DNA from: JAAYCI01 sp031549285
GTDB taxonomy: Bacteria; Bacillota; Clostridia; Oscillospirales; Ruminococcaceae
NCBI GenBank assembly: GCA_031549285.1
Contig: JAVBPZ010000011.1
Coordinates: 1 to 64,000, forward strand
DNA: 64,000 bases
Direction of reading: 5' to 3'
Numbering within the stretch: position 1 is the stretch's first letter; each line of letters begins with the position of its first letter. A model generated the notes under the pieces. That model made no database searches, had not been told where the DNA came from, and was given only the letters and a program-made list of their open reading frames with translations. The translations under genes and the position numbers were made by a program. Shown piece by piece: positions 15,884 to 23,996 of the stretch.

Positions 15884-16402
15884 TTACCGCTCGGGAATCA
15901 ACAGGCCATAGCTGCCGTCTTTGCGGGTGTATACCGCCTGCACTTCATCGGTGTCAATATCCAGGAACAGGTAGAAGCTGTGCCCCAGCATATTCATCTG
16001 TAAGATGGCTTCGTCCACGCTGGCCGGGTGAATGACAAAGCGTTTTTCCCGAATCAGGTGATAGTTTTCTTCCGCCATCGGCTCGTTTGCATAATCCTCT
16101 GGAATAGGACGCTGCAGCTTTTCCGACAGTTTCTTGCGGTTTTTCACTATGTTCTTGGTCAGCACATCGGCGGCGGCGTCAAACGCGTCTTCCATTTGCT
16201 CGGCAGCACGTTCCGCGCGCGCCACAAATCCTCGATCCCGCACCGTAATCTCAACCTTTTGATGGTTTTTCTCCACCGATACCGTCACATGGGCCTCGGC
16301 CTCGTCGTCAAAAAATTTGTCCAGCTTTGCCAGGCGCTTTTCCACCCGCTCTACAAAGCTGTCCTTCAGGGCCACTTTCCGTCCACTGCAGGATGTATTC
16401 AT
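15884..16402 (-). CDS. hpf: Long-form ribosome hibernation promoting factor
   Basis: A 172-residue protein that dimerises 70S ribosomes into inactive 100S particles in stationary phase. The N-terminal RaiA-like domain has SGRKVALKDSFVERVEKRL and HVTVSVEKNHQKVEITV. The C-terminal dimerisation domain has EKRFVIHPASVDEAILQMNML and LFLDIDTDEVQAVYTRKDGSYGLL. Having both domains, as in most Firmicutes, makes it the long form. The ATG at 16402 (MNTSCSGRKV) has GGGAGG nine bases upstream; the ATG two codons earlier is too close to it. It is a single-gene transcript with its own promoter. Confidence 0.95.
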   Translation of the reverse strand: MNTSCSGRKVALKDSFVERVEKRLAKLDKFFDDEAEAHVTVSVEKNHQKVEITVRDRGFVARAERAAEQMEDAFDAAADVLTKNIVKNRKKLSEKLQRPIPEDYANEPMAEENYHLIREKRFVIHPASVDEAILQMNMLGHSFYLFLDIDTDEVQAVYTRKDGSYGLLIPER

Positions 16403-16475
16403 TGGCATTGACCTCCCGTAATGTTTCCAGAAAAAGCCGGTCAAAATTTTGCACAGAAGACCCGGCGTTTTCTTT

Positions 16476-16505
16476 TGTATATTATACAACATGCGCCGCC
16501 GTCAA
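16476..16505 (-). promoter_or_regulatory. Promoter of hpf
   Basis: On the minus strand TTGACG (16500-16505) lies 18 bases before TATACA (16476-16481). A perfect TATAAT also overlaps at 16481-16486 but is only 13 bases from this -35. Confidence 0.6.
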
Positions 16506-16555
16506 GATAGCTTTTTGCAAAAGATTTTTTCACAGCCTGCCCGCAGCACCCCTAA

Positions 16556-16587
16556 AAAACAAGAAAAGCCCGGCACATGGCCGGGCT
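16556..16587 (-). terminator. Terminator after the divIC - S1 protein unit
   Basis: On the minus strand AGCCCGGC (16580-16587) pairs with GCCGGGCT (16567-16574) across a 5-base loop, followed by TTTCTTGTTTTTT. Confidence 0.9.
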
Positions 16588-16629
16588 CTGATACTGTACC
16601 CATGGAAACAACCTGACAGAACCAGACCG

Positions 16630-17052
16630 CTACCGGCGCCGGGAATATCCGCCGCCACGCCGCGCCTCTGTCACGCGTTTCAAGTCGCTTATTTTCTCTT
16701 CACTTTGTGTTTTAAAGCGAGCCATCATGTCCTCAAACGACATAGCATCGCCCTGAACTGCCGAAGGCTTTGGCTGCCAAACCTTCCCACTATCTGCACG
16801 GGTAGGCCGCGGCGGCTTGTCCTGTGCACGCTTGATAGACAGCGCCACCTTGCCTTCTTCGTTCACACTCAGAATTTTGACCTTTACGCTTTGCCCCTCG
16901 ACCAGCACGTCGGCCAGTTCCTTAATATACTCGCTGCTCACTTCGGAAATGTGCACCATGCCGGTGGTTCCATCCGGGAGCAACACAAACGCCCCGAATT
17001 TTTTCACTCCGGTTACTTTTCCTTCACAAATACCACCAATCTGAACCTGCAT
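16630..17052 (-). CDS. S1-domain RNA-binding protein (YabR/CvfD type)
   Basis: A 140-residue protein. Residues 1-75 form one S1 OB-fold (GGICEGKVTGVKKFGAFVLL, GMVHISEVSSEYI, VKILSVNEEGKVALSIKRA); the rest is a basic, Arg-rich tail ending GGGYSRRR. Family members bind ribosomes or RNA and are conserved next to divIC in Firmicutes, as here, where it follows divIC by 71 bases. AAAGG precedes the ATG by eight bases. Its exact role is poorly known; post-transcriptional regulation is inferred from relatives. Confidence 0.9.
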   Translation of the reverse strand: MQVQIGGICEGKVTGVKKFGAFVLLPDGTTGMVHISEVSSEYIKELADVLVEGQSVKVKILSVNEEGKVALSIKRAQDKPPRPTRADSGKVWQPKPSAVQGDAMSFEDMMARFKTQSEEKISDLKRVTEARRGGGYSRRR

Positions 17053-17123
17053 GTACTATGCCTTTCCTCCTCTTAGCTTCTGTGAACAGCCGCCGAAACG
17101 GCAAGGGAAACATGGGATATGGC

Positions 17124-17438
17124 TTACTCTTCTTCTGTCAGGTCTACATAAATCCGCTCATCCGGCCGGGCATATTTCAGCTTTTCCCGGGCAATGCGCT
17201 CAATATATGCATCCTCGTTGCCGGAATCCATCAGGCGGGTAAGCTCGGCATTCTTTTCTTTTTGCTCCTCCACCTGGGTGGAAAGCTCTGCCAGCTGGCG
17301 CTGTTTTGCGGCCACCTGCATCTGCCCGCTGACAAAGGAAACCAACAAATACACCGATGCAGCCGCCACCGCCAGCCGCAAAACGCGCTGCAGTACGCTC
17401 TTTTTCTGCTTCACTTCGTTTTGTTTTTTCTTTGCCAT
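17124..17438 (-). CDS. divIC: Septum formation initiator DivIC/FtsB-like
   Basis: A 104-residue bitopic membrane protein of the division machinery that works with FtsL and DivIB. It has a basic cytosolic start, one membrane segment (about 20-37), then a coiled coil (KQRQLAELSTQVEEQKEKNAELTRL) and the FtsB/DivIC box YIERIAREKLKYARPDERIYVDL. I chose the ATG at 17438 because an upstream frame extension reads through the promoter region and resembles no protein. The ribosome binding site is weak. In Bacillus it follows yabQ; here yabP and yabQ are missing upstream. Confidence 0.92.
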   Translation of the reverse strand: MAKKKQNEVKQKKSVLQRVLRLAVAAASVYLLVSFVSGQMQVAAKQRQLAELSTQVEEQKEKNAELTRLMDSGNEDAYIERIAREKLKYARPDERIYVDLTEEE

Positions 17439-17555
17439 TCTGTACCGCCAACCATGCGACCTGCTGATCGTTTTCGAAAGGCCAGCAACATTCGCGAAGT
17501 ACGGACTGCCCGCGGTCACAACACGCACCGGTGAGAGCCGCCCATTTACCCCCTG

Positions 17556-17585
17556 ATTATACAACATGCTGCGCCGTTTTGGCAA
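17556..17585 (-). promoter_or_regulatory. Promoter of divIC - S1 unit
   Basis: On the minus strand TTGCCA (17580-17585), an 18-base spacer and TATAAT (17556-17561). The leader before divIC is over 100 bases. The sequence GCATGTTGTATAAT around this -10 also occurs at the hpf promoter. Confidence 0.7.
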
Positions 17586-17653
17586 GTATTTCCTTGTTTT
17601 TCCGGCTTTTGGGCCTTCTTTGGGCGCGGTATTGTTTCCGGTGAAATATTCGC

Positions 17654-19141
17654 TTACCGAATTTGTGAATGCGTGTCCTTTGTTTGGCTCGTCCGAGATT
17701 CCTCTTTTTCGGCAACTGCTTTTTGATGCCTTTGTATCCATCGCCGGATAACTGCATCCAGGCCCACCGCCGCAAAAACTAGTAAATACGGAAAAAAACT
17801 CATGCGATAGCGCGGGTATCCGCCAAAGCCAATCGGTTGGATAGACAGAAGGAAAAAGTACGCCCATACGCCCAGCAACAGGCATTTTACCGGCCAGGGG
17901 GAAATCTTTATCGCGCCAAAAACTGCCATCCCAAGCAGCCCGGCCAGCACCACCATCCCCAGCACATAACACAGCAAAATGCCCACGGTGCCGGGCGAAG
18001 ACAACAGGCTTTTTCCGGCAGCCAGCAGACCATCACTGCTATAAACATCTTTTACTGCATTGATATCCTGTTCTACTCCGGCGGCAGACCCCAAAATATC
18101 ATAAACGCCCGGAAACAGCAGGGCAAAACCGGCGCCCAGCAGGCAGTATTTCAGGTATGTTCCCGGGTTCGAGCGAATCAACTCCACAGCGCGCGCCTGC
18201 ATTGCCTCATAGCGCGGCATCGTGTCCAAATACGGCTGCAGCCCTTCGTCTTCGCCCGCGGACAACATAAGCTGCGCGGTATAGTAATCAGTACCCATCT
18301 GCTCTGCAAATAGGGCGGCTGTATTGTATTCGTACAAATTGACCGCCGACACGGTAGCATAGCCGGCATAGCCGGCTTTTTGGGTGTTGCGCACCATCCA
18401 GCCCGCAGCCGGTAGCAGTGGAATCAGTATTGTTATCAAAAACGCCGGAATAATTTGTTTCCAGCGTTTTTTAATCAGTAAAACTATTACAAGACCCGCG
18501 CCCAGCGCCAGCGGCAGGTACAAGAACGCCGGGCGAACCCATAACCCCAAAGACAGGCACAGGGCGCCCCATACCAAAGACAGCAGCGCAGGACGTGCAG
18601 CCGGCCGGTCCAGGGGCAACAGATACCGAACGAAAAAATAAATTCCCAGCAACCCCAGAAACTGGCCAAAAATATCCGATAGAACCTTCCCGCAAAAAGA
18701 GATATCCAGAAAGTTCACCGCTTCGATACCCGCCGCGATATACCCCGCACGTGTGCTGCCGGAAACGCAGGCGGTCAGCTTGTACAGCAGAATAATAGAC
18801 AGAAGATTGCATACAATATTCAACCCTACTGCGCCCCAGTAATATCCCCCTTTTAAAAGAAACAACAGCACCCCCAGCACCAGTGGATAGCCCGGAGTAC
18901 GAAAGATTTCGAAGTCGCCCGCGGCGTTTAAAAACTGGCCGGAGGAAAACAGGGAGCCTGCCGGCGCCAAATAGCTGGCGGTATCCGGCAAAATATAAAA
19001 TTCTGTACTGCTGAGGGCGGCAAACAGCAGATACCCCAGCCGCAGCACCGCGGCAACACACAATATGCGAACAAGCACAGGATCGTGCAGATGCAGCCTA
19101 TCCAGCAGCGTTTTGTGTTTTTTTAAAGACCCCGTTTCCAC
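17654..19141 (-). CDS. GT39-like polytopic membrane glycosyltransferase
   Basis: A 495-residue protein with about ten to twelve membrane segments and the GT-C fold signature of ArnT/PMT-like enzymes: an early extracytosolic Asp in LPDTASYLAPA (residues about 51-61) and EIFRTPGYPLVLG. Such enzymes transfer a sugar from a polyprenyl-phosphate carrier to lipids or proteins at the cell surface. The GTG at 19141 has GGAGG ten bases upstream. It sits between rqcP and divIC, where spore formers carry yabP and yabQ. The C-terminus (KAVAEKEESRTSQTKDTHSQIR) is a charged cytosolic tail. Confidence 0.8.
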   Translation of the reverse strand: METGSLKKHKTLLDRLHLHDPVLVRILCVAAVLRLGYLLFAALSSTEFYILPDTASYLAPAGSLFSSGQFLNAAGDFEIFRTPGYPLVLGVLLFLLKGGYYWGAVGLNIVCNLLSIILLYKLTACVSGSTRAGYIAAGIEAVNFLDISFCGKVLSDIFGQFLGLLGIYFFVRYLLPLDRPAARPALLSLVWGALCLSLGLWVRPAFLYLPLALGAGLVIVLLIKKRWKQIIPAFLITILIPLLPAAGWMVRNTQKAGYAGYATVSAVNLYEYNTAALFAEQMGTDYYTAQLMLSAGEDEGLQPYLDTMPRYEAMQARAVELIRSNPGTYLKYCLLGAGFALLFPGVYDILGSAAGVEQDINAVKDVYSSDGLLAAGKSLLSSPGTVGILLCYVLGMVVLAGLLGMAVFGAIKISPWPVKCLLLGVWAYFFLLSIQPIGFGGYPRYRMSFFPYLLVFAAVGLDAVIRRWIQRHQKAVAEKEESRTSQTKDTHSQIR

Positions 19142-19183
19142 GTTCCGCTTCCCTCCTCCGCTTTGCCTCTTGGCCCTGTCTCA

Positions 19184-19429
19184 TTATTCCTCTATGATTT
19201 CGTACATCTCGCGGGCGATGTCTTTGCCAGCGGGCAGGGTAAGGGACAATACCTTTGCCTTCAGTGGGCGGTTGCCAAACCCTACCTCAATGATATCGCC
19301 CTCTTTCACGGCGTAGCTTGCCTTCACCACCCTGCCGTTCACCATAATGCGGCCGGCATCAGCCACCTCATTGGCCACCGTGCGGCGTTTTATCAGCCGG
19401 GAAACCTTCAGGAACTTATCGATGCGCAT
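19184..19429 (-). CDS. rqcP: RqcP/YabO-type S4 RNA-binding protein
   Basis: An 81-residue S4-domain protein: MRIDKFLKVSRLIKRRTVANE, AGRIMVNGRVVKASYAVKEGD and the C-terminal VLSLTLPAGKDIAREMYEII. In Bacillus, RqcP works with RqcH in ribosome-associated quality control, adding C-terminal Ala tails to stalled nascent chains. AGGTG lies six bases before the ATG at 19429; a GTG three codons earlier overlaps that site. Placement directly behind hup matches the conserved Firmicutes order. Confidence 0.92.
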   Translation of the reverse strand: MRIDKFLKVSRLIKRRTVANEVADAGRIMVNGRVVKASYAVKEGDIIEVGFGNRPLKAKVLSLTLPAGKDIAREMYEIIEE

Positions 19430-19466
19430 TGTTTTCACCTGCCTTTGCCGGGTGATACCCGCCTAT

Positions 19467-19497
19467 AAAAAAACAGCCGACATGCGGCTGTTTTTTT
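19467..19497 (-). terminator. Terminator after hup
   Basis: A stem CAGCCG (19474-19479) / CGGCTG (19485-19490) is flanked by seven As and seven Ts, so it can act on both strands. It separates hup from rqcP. Confidence 0.85.
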
Positions 19498-19512
19498 ATG
19501 TTAATACAGATC

Positions 19513-19791
19513 TTACTTGCCCGCAACAGCGTCTTTCAGGGCCTTGCCGGCTTTGAAAGCGGGAGCGGTGGTTGCAGGAATGGTGATCTCCTGCTTGGTC
19601 TGGGGGTTGCGGCCTTTGCGAGCCGGGCGATTGCGGGTCTCGAAAGTGCCAAAGCCAACCAGAGCAACCTTGTCACCTTTCTTCAGCGCGCCGGTAATCG
19701 CATCCACAACAGCGTTAACGGCCTTCTCGGCGTCTTTCTTGGACAGGTCGGCAGCTCCCGCTACCTGGGCTACAAGATCCATTTTGTTCAT
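19513..19791 (-). CDS. hup: DNA-binding protein HU
   Basis: A 92-residue histone-like protein that bends and compacts DNA. Family marks are MNKMDLVAQVAGAADLSKKDAEKAV, VGFGTFETRNRPARKGRNP (the DNA-binding arm) and the C-terminal TTAPAFKAGKALKDAV. The ATG at 19791 has GGAGG eight bases upstream. It lies 108 bases behind mazG, the usual neighbour in Firmicutes. Confidence 0.96.
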   Translation of the reverse strand: MNKMDLVAQVAGAADLSKKDAEKAVNAVVDAITGALKKGDKVALVGFGTFETRNRPARKGRNPQTKQEITIPATTAPAFKAGKALKDAVAGK

Positions 19792-19899
19792 TTTCCATAC
19801 CTCCGAAAAATATGTTGACAGAGCAACCTCTGTTGGGAAACAAATCAAATTTCTTTCGTATCAATCCGTACACGGCGATTGGGCATTTCCCTTCGCCGG

Positions 19900-20694
19900 T
19901 CAGATTTTTTCGCTTACTTTCGCTCTTTTCCAAAGGGTATCCCGCTCGCCTGCGTCCAGCTGGTCCAGCGTATTCCCTTGCCCGGCGGCCATGGTCTCCA
20001 CTCGCTTTACGCGGGCGGCAAACTTATCACAGCTTTCACCCAGCGCCTCTTCCGCATCGGTATCCAGCATACGCGCCACGTTTACCGTGCTGAACAGGAT
20101 ATCACCCAGCTCTTCCCGTACACCTTCGCCGCTGGCCATGGCTTCCTTCAGCTCCGCAATCTCCGATTCCATATCTGCCAGCGCCATGCGAACATTGGAG
20201 TAGACAAAACCATACTCCGCCGCGCGCTTTTGTATCTTTTCGCTGCGCATCAGGGCAGGCAGGCTTTTGGGGACGCTGTCCAGACGGTCGGCTGCGGTGT
20301 TCCGTTCCTTTTCGTCGTTCTTCAGCTTCTCCCAGTTTTTCAACACCTGCCGGGAGGTTAGGTCCGCTTCTTCGCCAAACACATGCGGGTGGCGGTAAAT
20401 CAGCTTCTTGCAGATACCATCACACACATCGTCGAAGGTGAACACGCCTTGCTCCGCCTCCATCTGCGTGTGCAGCATAACCTGCAATAGCAGATCGCCC
20501 AGCTCCTCGCACAACAGCGGTGGATCGTTCTGGTCAATAGCATCCGCCACCTCGTAGGCTTCTTCAATGAGATTTTTGCGGATGGAAGTATGGGTTTGCT
20601 CCTGATCCCAGGGGCAGCCACCCGGTTCCCGCAGGATACGGACAATCTGCAGCAGGTCGCTTATGTCATACCGGTCCTTACGGGAAAACTCCAT
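19900..20694 (-). CDS. mazG: Nucleoside triphosphate pyrophosphohydrolase MazG
   Basis: A 264-residue enzyme that hydrolyses NTPs to NMP and pyrophosphate, removing aberrant nucleotides. Two tandem MazG domains are visible: the first has GGCPWDQEQTHTSIRKNLIEEAYE and CEELGDLLLQVMLH (the ExxE/ExxD metal ligands), and the second has MESEIAELKEAMA and REELGDILFSTVNVARML. The length fits the two-domain form. The ATG at 20694 has GAGGTG upstream. Confidence 0.94.
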   Translation of the reverse strand: MEFSRKDRYDISDLLQIVRILREPGGCPWDQEQTHTSIRKNLIEEAYEVADAIDQNDPPLLCEELGDLLLQVMLHTQMEAEQGVFTFDDVCDGICKKLIYRHPHVFGEEADLTSRQVLKNWEKLKNDEKERNTAADRLDSVPKSLPALMRSEKIQKRAAEYGFVYSNVRMALADMESEIAELKEAMASGEGVREELGDILFSTVNVARMLDTDAEEALGESCDKFAARVKRVETMAAGQGNTLDQLDAGERDTLWKRAKVSEKI

Positions 20695-20754
20695 CTTGCA
20701 CCTCATGGCGGCTGCGGGCATACAATCACACCGCGCCACAAAAACCACGGGTTC

Positions 20755-20783
20755 ATTTTAAACCATCAGCCCTGATTTTTCAA
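20755..20783 (-). promoter_or_regulatory. Promoter of mazG
   Basis: On the minus strand TTGAAA (20778-20783), a 17-base spacer and TAAAAT (20755-20760), about 60 bases before the mazG start. Confidence 0.65.
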
Positions 20784-20866
20784 GGGTTTTGTGGATTTTT
20801 CGGCCAAGAAACAGCATTTTCACTCAAAACCGGGACTTTTTTGGGCGACCTACCCAAATTGTTCCC

Positions 20867-21238
20867 TTATTTTGTGGATAATTCCGCGCCGCGACTGCCA
20901 CAAAACATGGCATCCTCCGTTGCCTCCGTGCCGGCATCCAGGCATTTGTGTACCGATGTCCGGGACGGCGGCGGTGTTTCAAAAGCCGCCAACTGCTTTT
21001 TCAGGCGGTCTATTTCCTCCACATACCAGTCAATCATGTCGTCGCTGCCGGCGGCGCTGCCTTTGCGCATGGTATATACCAGTGCCCCCAGCTGTTTCTC
21101 CAGCCGGCCAATGCGATTTTGCAGCGCCAGCTTGTCCACCTGGTCCCGGCCTTTCGCTACCAGCTGGGAGGTTGCCTTTATGGCGGTATCCGCGGCATGG
21201 CTGGCCTTTTTCATCATATCATCCATAGTTTGTTTCAT
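20867..21238 (-). CDS. Small coiled-coil protein with half-lost zinc ribbon
   Basis: A 123-residue protein. Residues 1-55 are helical and Ala/Lys-rich (MKKASHAADTAIKATSQLV), and 66-85 (DMIDWYVEEIDRLKKQLAAF) is another predicted coiled coil. The tail HKCLDAGTEATEDAMFCGSRGAEL is clearly a zinc-ribbon sequence, whose usual form is CxxCG...FCGxCGxxL. Two of four ligands are gone: Ala102 and Arg116 stand where Cys is expected, leaving Cys99 and Cys113. Metal binding is therefore doubtful. The ATG at 21238 has AGGG upstream. It is probably transcribed after the nucleoside kinase gene, 47 bases away. Function unknown. Confidence 0.75.
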   Translation of the reverse strand: MKQTMDDMMKKASHAADTAIKATSQLVAKGRDQVDKLALQNRIGRLEKQLGALVYTMRKGSAAGSDDMIDWYVEEIDRLKKQLAAFETPPPSRTSVHKCLDAGTEATEDAMFCGSRGAELSTK

Positions 21239-21285
21239 GGGAGAGCCCTCGCTTTCCATTTTTTGTTTATGCGTGCATTTTTTTG

Positions 21286-22209
21286 TTACCCAATAAACTC
21301 CCGCAGCATGGACTGGGGCGGAATAAAGCTTTGCGGCAACCGGGTACACAGGGCAAACCGGGCGGCCAGGTCATTCAGTTGCTCGCCCAGCGGTGTGTGG
21401 TCCAGCGTACCCTTCATCTCCACTATATAATCCGCCAAAACACATATTTCATAGCTGAAAGAGGTGTCCAGCAGCAGGTCCGCATACGGCTTGAAAGATT
21501 TGATGTATTGATCCTCGCCGGCGCACACCATGGGCCACATATTGATGGTCTTTTCCAGACTGTGGCCACGGAACTTGTTGTCCCGCACCATGCGGCGCGC
21601 CAGGCGAATGTCTCGGGTAGGCAGGCAGCGCTGCCCACCGTAAGAGTATTCTTCCCGCAAACCGGCGTAAATTTTGTACACACTGCCAGCCGGCAGCGCA
21701 TCGGTCAAAAGAGGGTTTAGCGCGTGAATTCCCTCCACCACCAGTACCCCACCGTCCAGCTGGATGTGCTGCGTCTCTTCCTTCCGCCGCTCGGACTGGA
21801 AATCAAACTCCGGAAACTCCGCTTCGCCTTTTTCGATCAGCGCCAGCAGGCACTGGTGAATTTTATCTATATCCAGCGCATATACGTTTTCATAGTCCTT
21901 GGTACCGTCTGGCAGGCGAGGGTATTCATCAATGTTTTTGTAAAAGTTGTCCAGGCTGACGACCACCGCGTGCGTGCCGGAGCGTTTCAAGGCGTCTGCC
22001 AGCTTGTGCGCCGTGGTGGTTTTCCCCGATGCCGACGGGCCGGTAAGCATAACAATGGGGCATTCGCTGCCGCGCGCCTCCGCTGCCGCGGCGATAACAC
22101 GGCTTTCGTACTCAATCTCGCAGTGACAAACAAACGAAACCGGGTTTGCTGCGGCGGTGTTAATAAGGCCGATTTCAACAAGACGTTTCGGGATCCAAAT
22201 AGCTGGCAT
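21286..22209 (-). CDS. Uridine kinase-like nucleoside kinase
   Basis: A 307-residue P-loop kinase of the PRK/uridine kinase group. Walker A is GPSASGKTTTAHKL; conserved downstream are VVVSLDNFYKN, a Walker-B-like VLVVEGIHALNP and RRMVRDNKFRG. It phosphorylates a nucleoside with ATP or GTP in the salvage route. Many Firmicutes homologues are about 550 residues with an N-terminal TGS-like part; this one is the kinase half only, with a 45-residue N-terminal piece. The start overlaps the hemZ stop by 35 bases, and GAGGAG is upstream at a rather long 12 bases. Confidence 0.85.
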   Translation of the reverse strand: MPAIWIPKRLVEIGLINTAAANPVSFVCHCEIEYESRVIAAAAEARGSECPIVMLTGPSASGKTTTAHKLADALKRSGTHAVVVSLDNFYKNIDEYPRLPDGTKDYENVYALDIDKIHQCLLALIEKGEAEFPEFDFQSERRKEETQHIQLDGGVLVVEGIHALNPLLTDALPAGSVYKIYAGLREEYSYGGQRCLPTRDIRLARRMVRDNKFRGHSLEKTINMWPMVCAGEDQYIKSFKPYADLLLDTSFSYEICVLADYIVEMKGTLDHTPLGEQLNDLAARFALCTRLPQSFIPPQSMLREFIG

Positions 22210-23872
22210 AAAATTGTGTCACTCCTCTTTTTTGGGTAAGGACCTGCTCGAACTGCATTAGATAATCAGCGGGAAATTTGGGATTGTATATTCGGCGAAT
22301 CTGCCTGCCGTTTTCGGCCACCATCTTTGTGGATGCGCCCGCGCCCACCGCCAAGATGGTGTGCGTTTCCTCCATGATAAATACATTGTACCATCCCTCG
22401 GCGCCGGGTTTGGCCCAGCCGGTATTTTCCAGGTTCTCCACCGTGCTTTTTTGCCGGTACAGGTAATATGGCAGGTACCCTGCCGTGGCCAGGCGCGGGT
22501 ATGCGTCCTGCAGCATGCGGCCCGGCGATGATGCGCCGGTGCGCTTTTCCACGACATAATCCGAGGCACGTTTCAGCGTGAGGGTGTGCAGGGTAATGTT
22601 TTCCGGTGCCAGGGACAAAACACCGCTGAGCGTATCCGCAAACCCAGAGAGGGTATCGCCTGGTAGCCCGGCAATGATATCCATGTTGATGTTGTGGTGC
22701 CCGGCAGCGCGGGCATCCGCAAAGCAGCGAAGAATGTCCTGGGCCGTGTGCCGCCGGCCAATATTCGCCAGCACCGCATCTGACAAAGTCTGTGGGTTGA
22801 TGGAAACACGGCTGACACCATGGGTCTTTAGCAGCGTCAGTTTTTCCGGCGTGGTACAGTCCGGACGGCCAGCTTCCACCGTGTATTCCCGAACGGCGCC
22901 GGTGTCAAAGTATGTTTCCACCGCGCACAATAGCTGCTGCAACTGCGGCGCGGACAACGCGGTGGGGGTACCGCCGCCAATATAAATGGTTTCAAGCGTC
23001 AGGCCGGAAGCTTTGGCAAGCACCGCGGTAGCCTGGAGTTCCTCGGCCAGTTTATCCAGATAAGGCGCTACCAGGTGCGCGTCCCTCTCAATGGTGCGGG
23101 AGACAAAACTGCAATACGCACAACGGGACGGGCAGAACGGAATGGAGATATACAAACTGAAGCTTCGTGGAGTATTGGCCGCCAGCAATGGCATCTGCCG
23201 GCGAGACACCGCCTGAATAAGGGCAACTTTTTCCTCCGAAACACCGTAGCCGCCAACCAGCTTATCCCGCGCCGCTTCCGGGCCAAGGGTCTCGCTGAGT
23301 TTACGCAAAAGACGCACTGGGCGCACCCCGGTCAGCATGCCCCAGGGCGGTTGCCAGCCGGTGGCGTCCCGCAGCAGGCCGTACAACAGCTGTGATAAAG
23401 CGAACACGGTTTCTTTTTCTGCTTCTTTTACTCTATCTATTTTTTCCGTATTTTCTGTTTTTCCTTGGCCCCCTTGAGCAGAACCTTTAATATCACCCGT
23501 TTTTTTGTTTTCTGCATTCTGGGACATAACGCTTATTTTAATATTGGCGTCTTTACAATCTGTATCCGCCTGATCCGTGATTTTGGAAAAACCCTTACCA
23601 GGGATACTCACTGGCAATGGGGCAAAACGAAGCTGGACTTTTCCATCCAGACGCAGACCAACCACCAGCCGGCGGCGGCCTGCACGGGCATAGATCAGTG
23701 CCCCGGTGGTGGACGGCGTTTTGCGTACCGGCGTGCCCGGAAAAAAGATGCGCGTCAGGTGCTCGATTTCATACCCAGAAGTTAGCCCCTTTATTTGGGT
23801 TTGCAGCGCCGGGACATGCGCGGGCGGCGGGGGGCCCTGTGGGCAAACCGGCGGGCTATTAGCGTCCTGCAT
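22175..23872 (-). CDS. hemZ: Coproporphyrinogen dehydrogenase-like radical SAM protein HemZ
   Basis: A 565-residue oxygen-independent coproporphyrinogen III oxidase-like enzyme. The radical SAM cluster motif CPSRCAYCSF lies near residue 240, followed by ETIYIGGGTPTALS and EYTVEAGRPDC, typical of HemZ, and a HemN-like C-terminus. Residues about 90-155 are a Lys/Asp/Gly-rich low-complexity insert between the N-terminal domain and the radical SAM core. The ATG at 23872 is preferred over the in-frame TTG eight codons earlier, although the ribosome binding site is weak for both. True substrate (haem precursor or other) is not certain from sequence. Confidence 0.88.
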   Translation of the reverse strand: MQDANSPPVCPQGPPPPAHVPALQTQIKGLTSGYEIEHLTRIFFPGTPVRKTPSTTGALIYARAGRRRLVVGLRLDGKVQLRFAPLPVSIPGKGFSKITDQADTDCKDANIKISVMSQNAENKKTGDIKGSAQGGQGKTENTEKIDRVKEAEKETVFALSQLLYGLLRDATGWQPPWGMLTGVRPVRLLRKLSETLGPEAARDKLVGGYGVSEEKVALIQAVSRRQMPLLAANTPRSFSLYISIPFCPSRCAYCSFVSRTIERDAHLVAPYLDKLAEELQATAVLAKASGLTLETIYIGGGTPTALSAPQLQQLLCAVETYFDTGAVREYTVEAGRPDCTTPEKLTLLKTHGVSRVSINPQTLSDAVLANIGRRHTAQDILRCFADARAAGHHNINMDIIAGLPGDTLSGFADTLSGVLSLAPENITLHTLTLKRASDYVVEKRTGASSPGRMLQDAYPRLATAGYLPYYLYRQKSTVENLENTGWAKPGAEGWYNVFIMEETHTILAVGAGASTKMVAENGRQIRRIYNPKFPADYLMQFEQVLTQKRGVTQFYASYLDPETSC

Positions 23873-23996
23873 GAAAGGTCTGCCCCCAGTGCTCAATTTC
23901 TACTTTCCACTTTACCACTTTATTCTACATCATTTTGTCACTTCGGTTCTGCTTTTGTGCCGATTTCACACCGACATTGGACTTTTTGCGCTGGCG

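Noticed and set aside
17439..17972. N-terminal extension of the DivIC frame
   Set aside because: The extension crosses the promoter at 17556-17585 and part of the upstream glycosyltransferase gene and looks like no protein.
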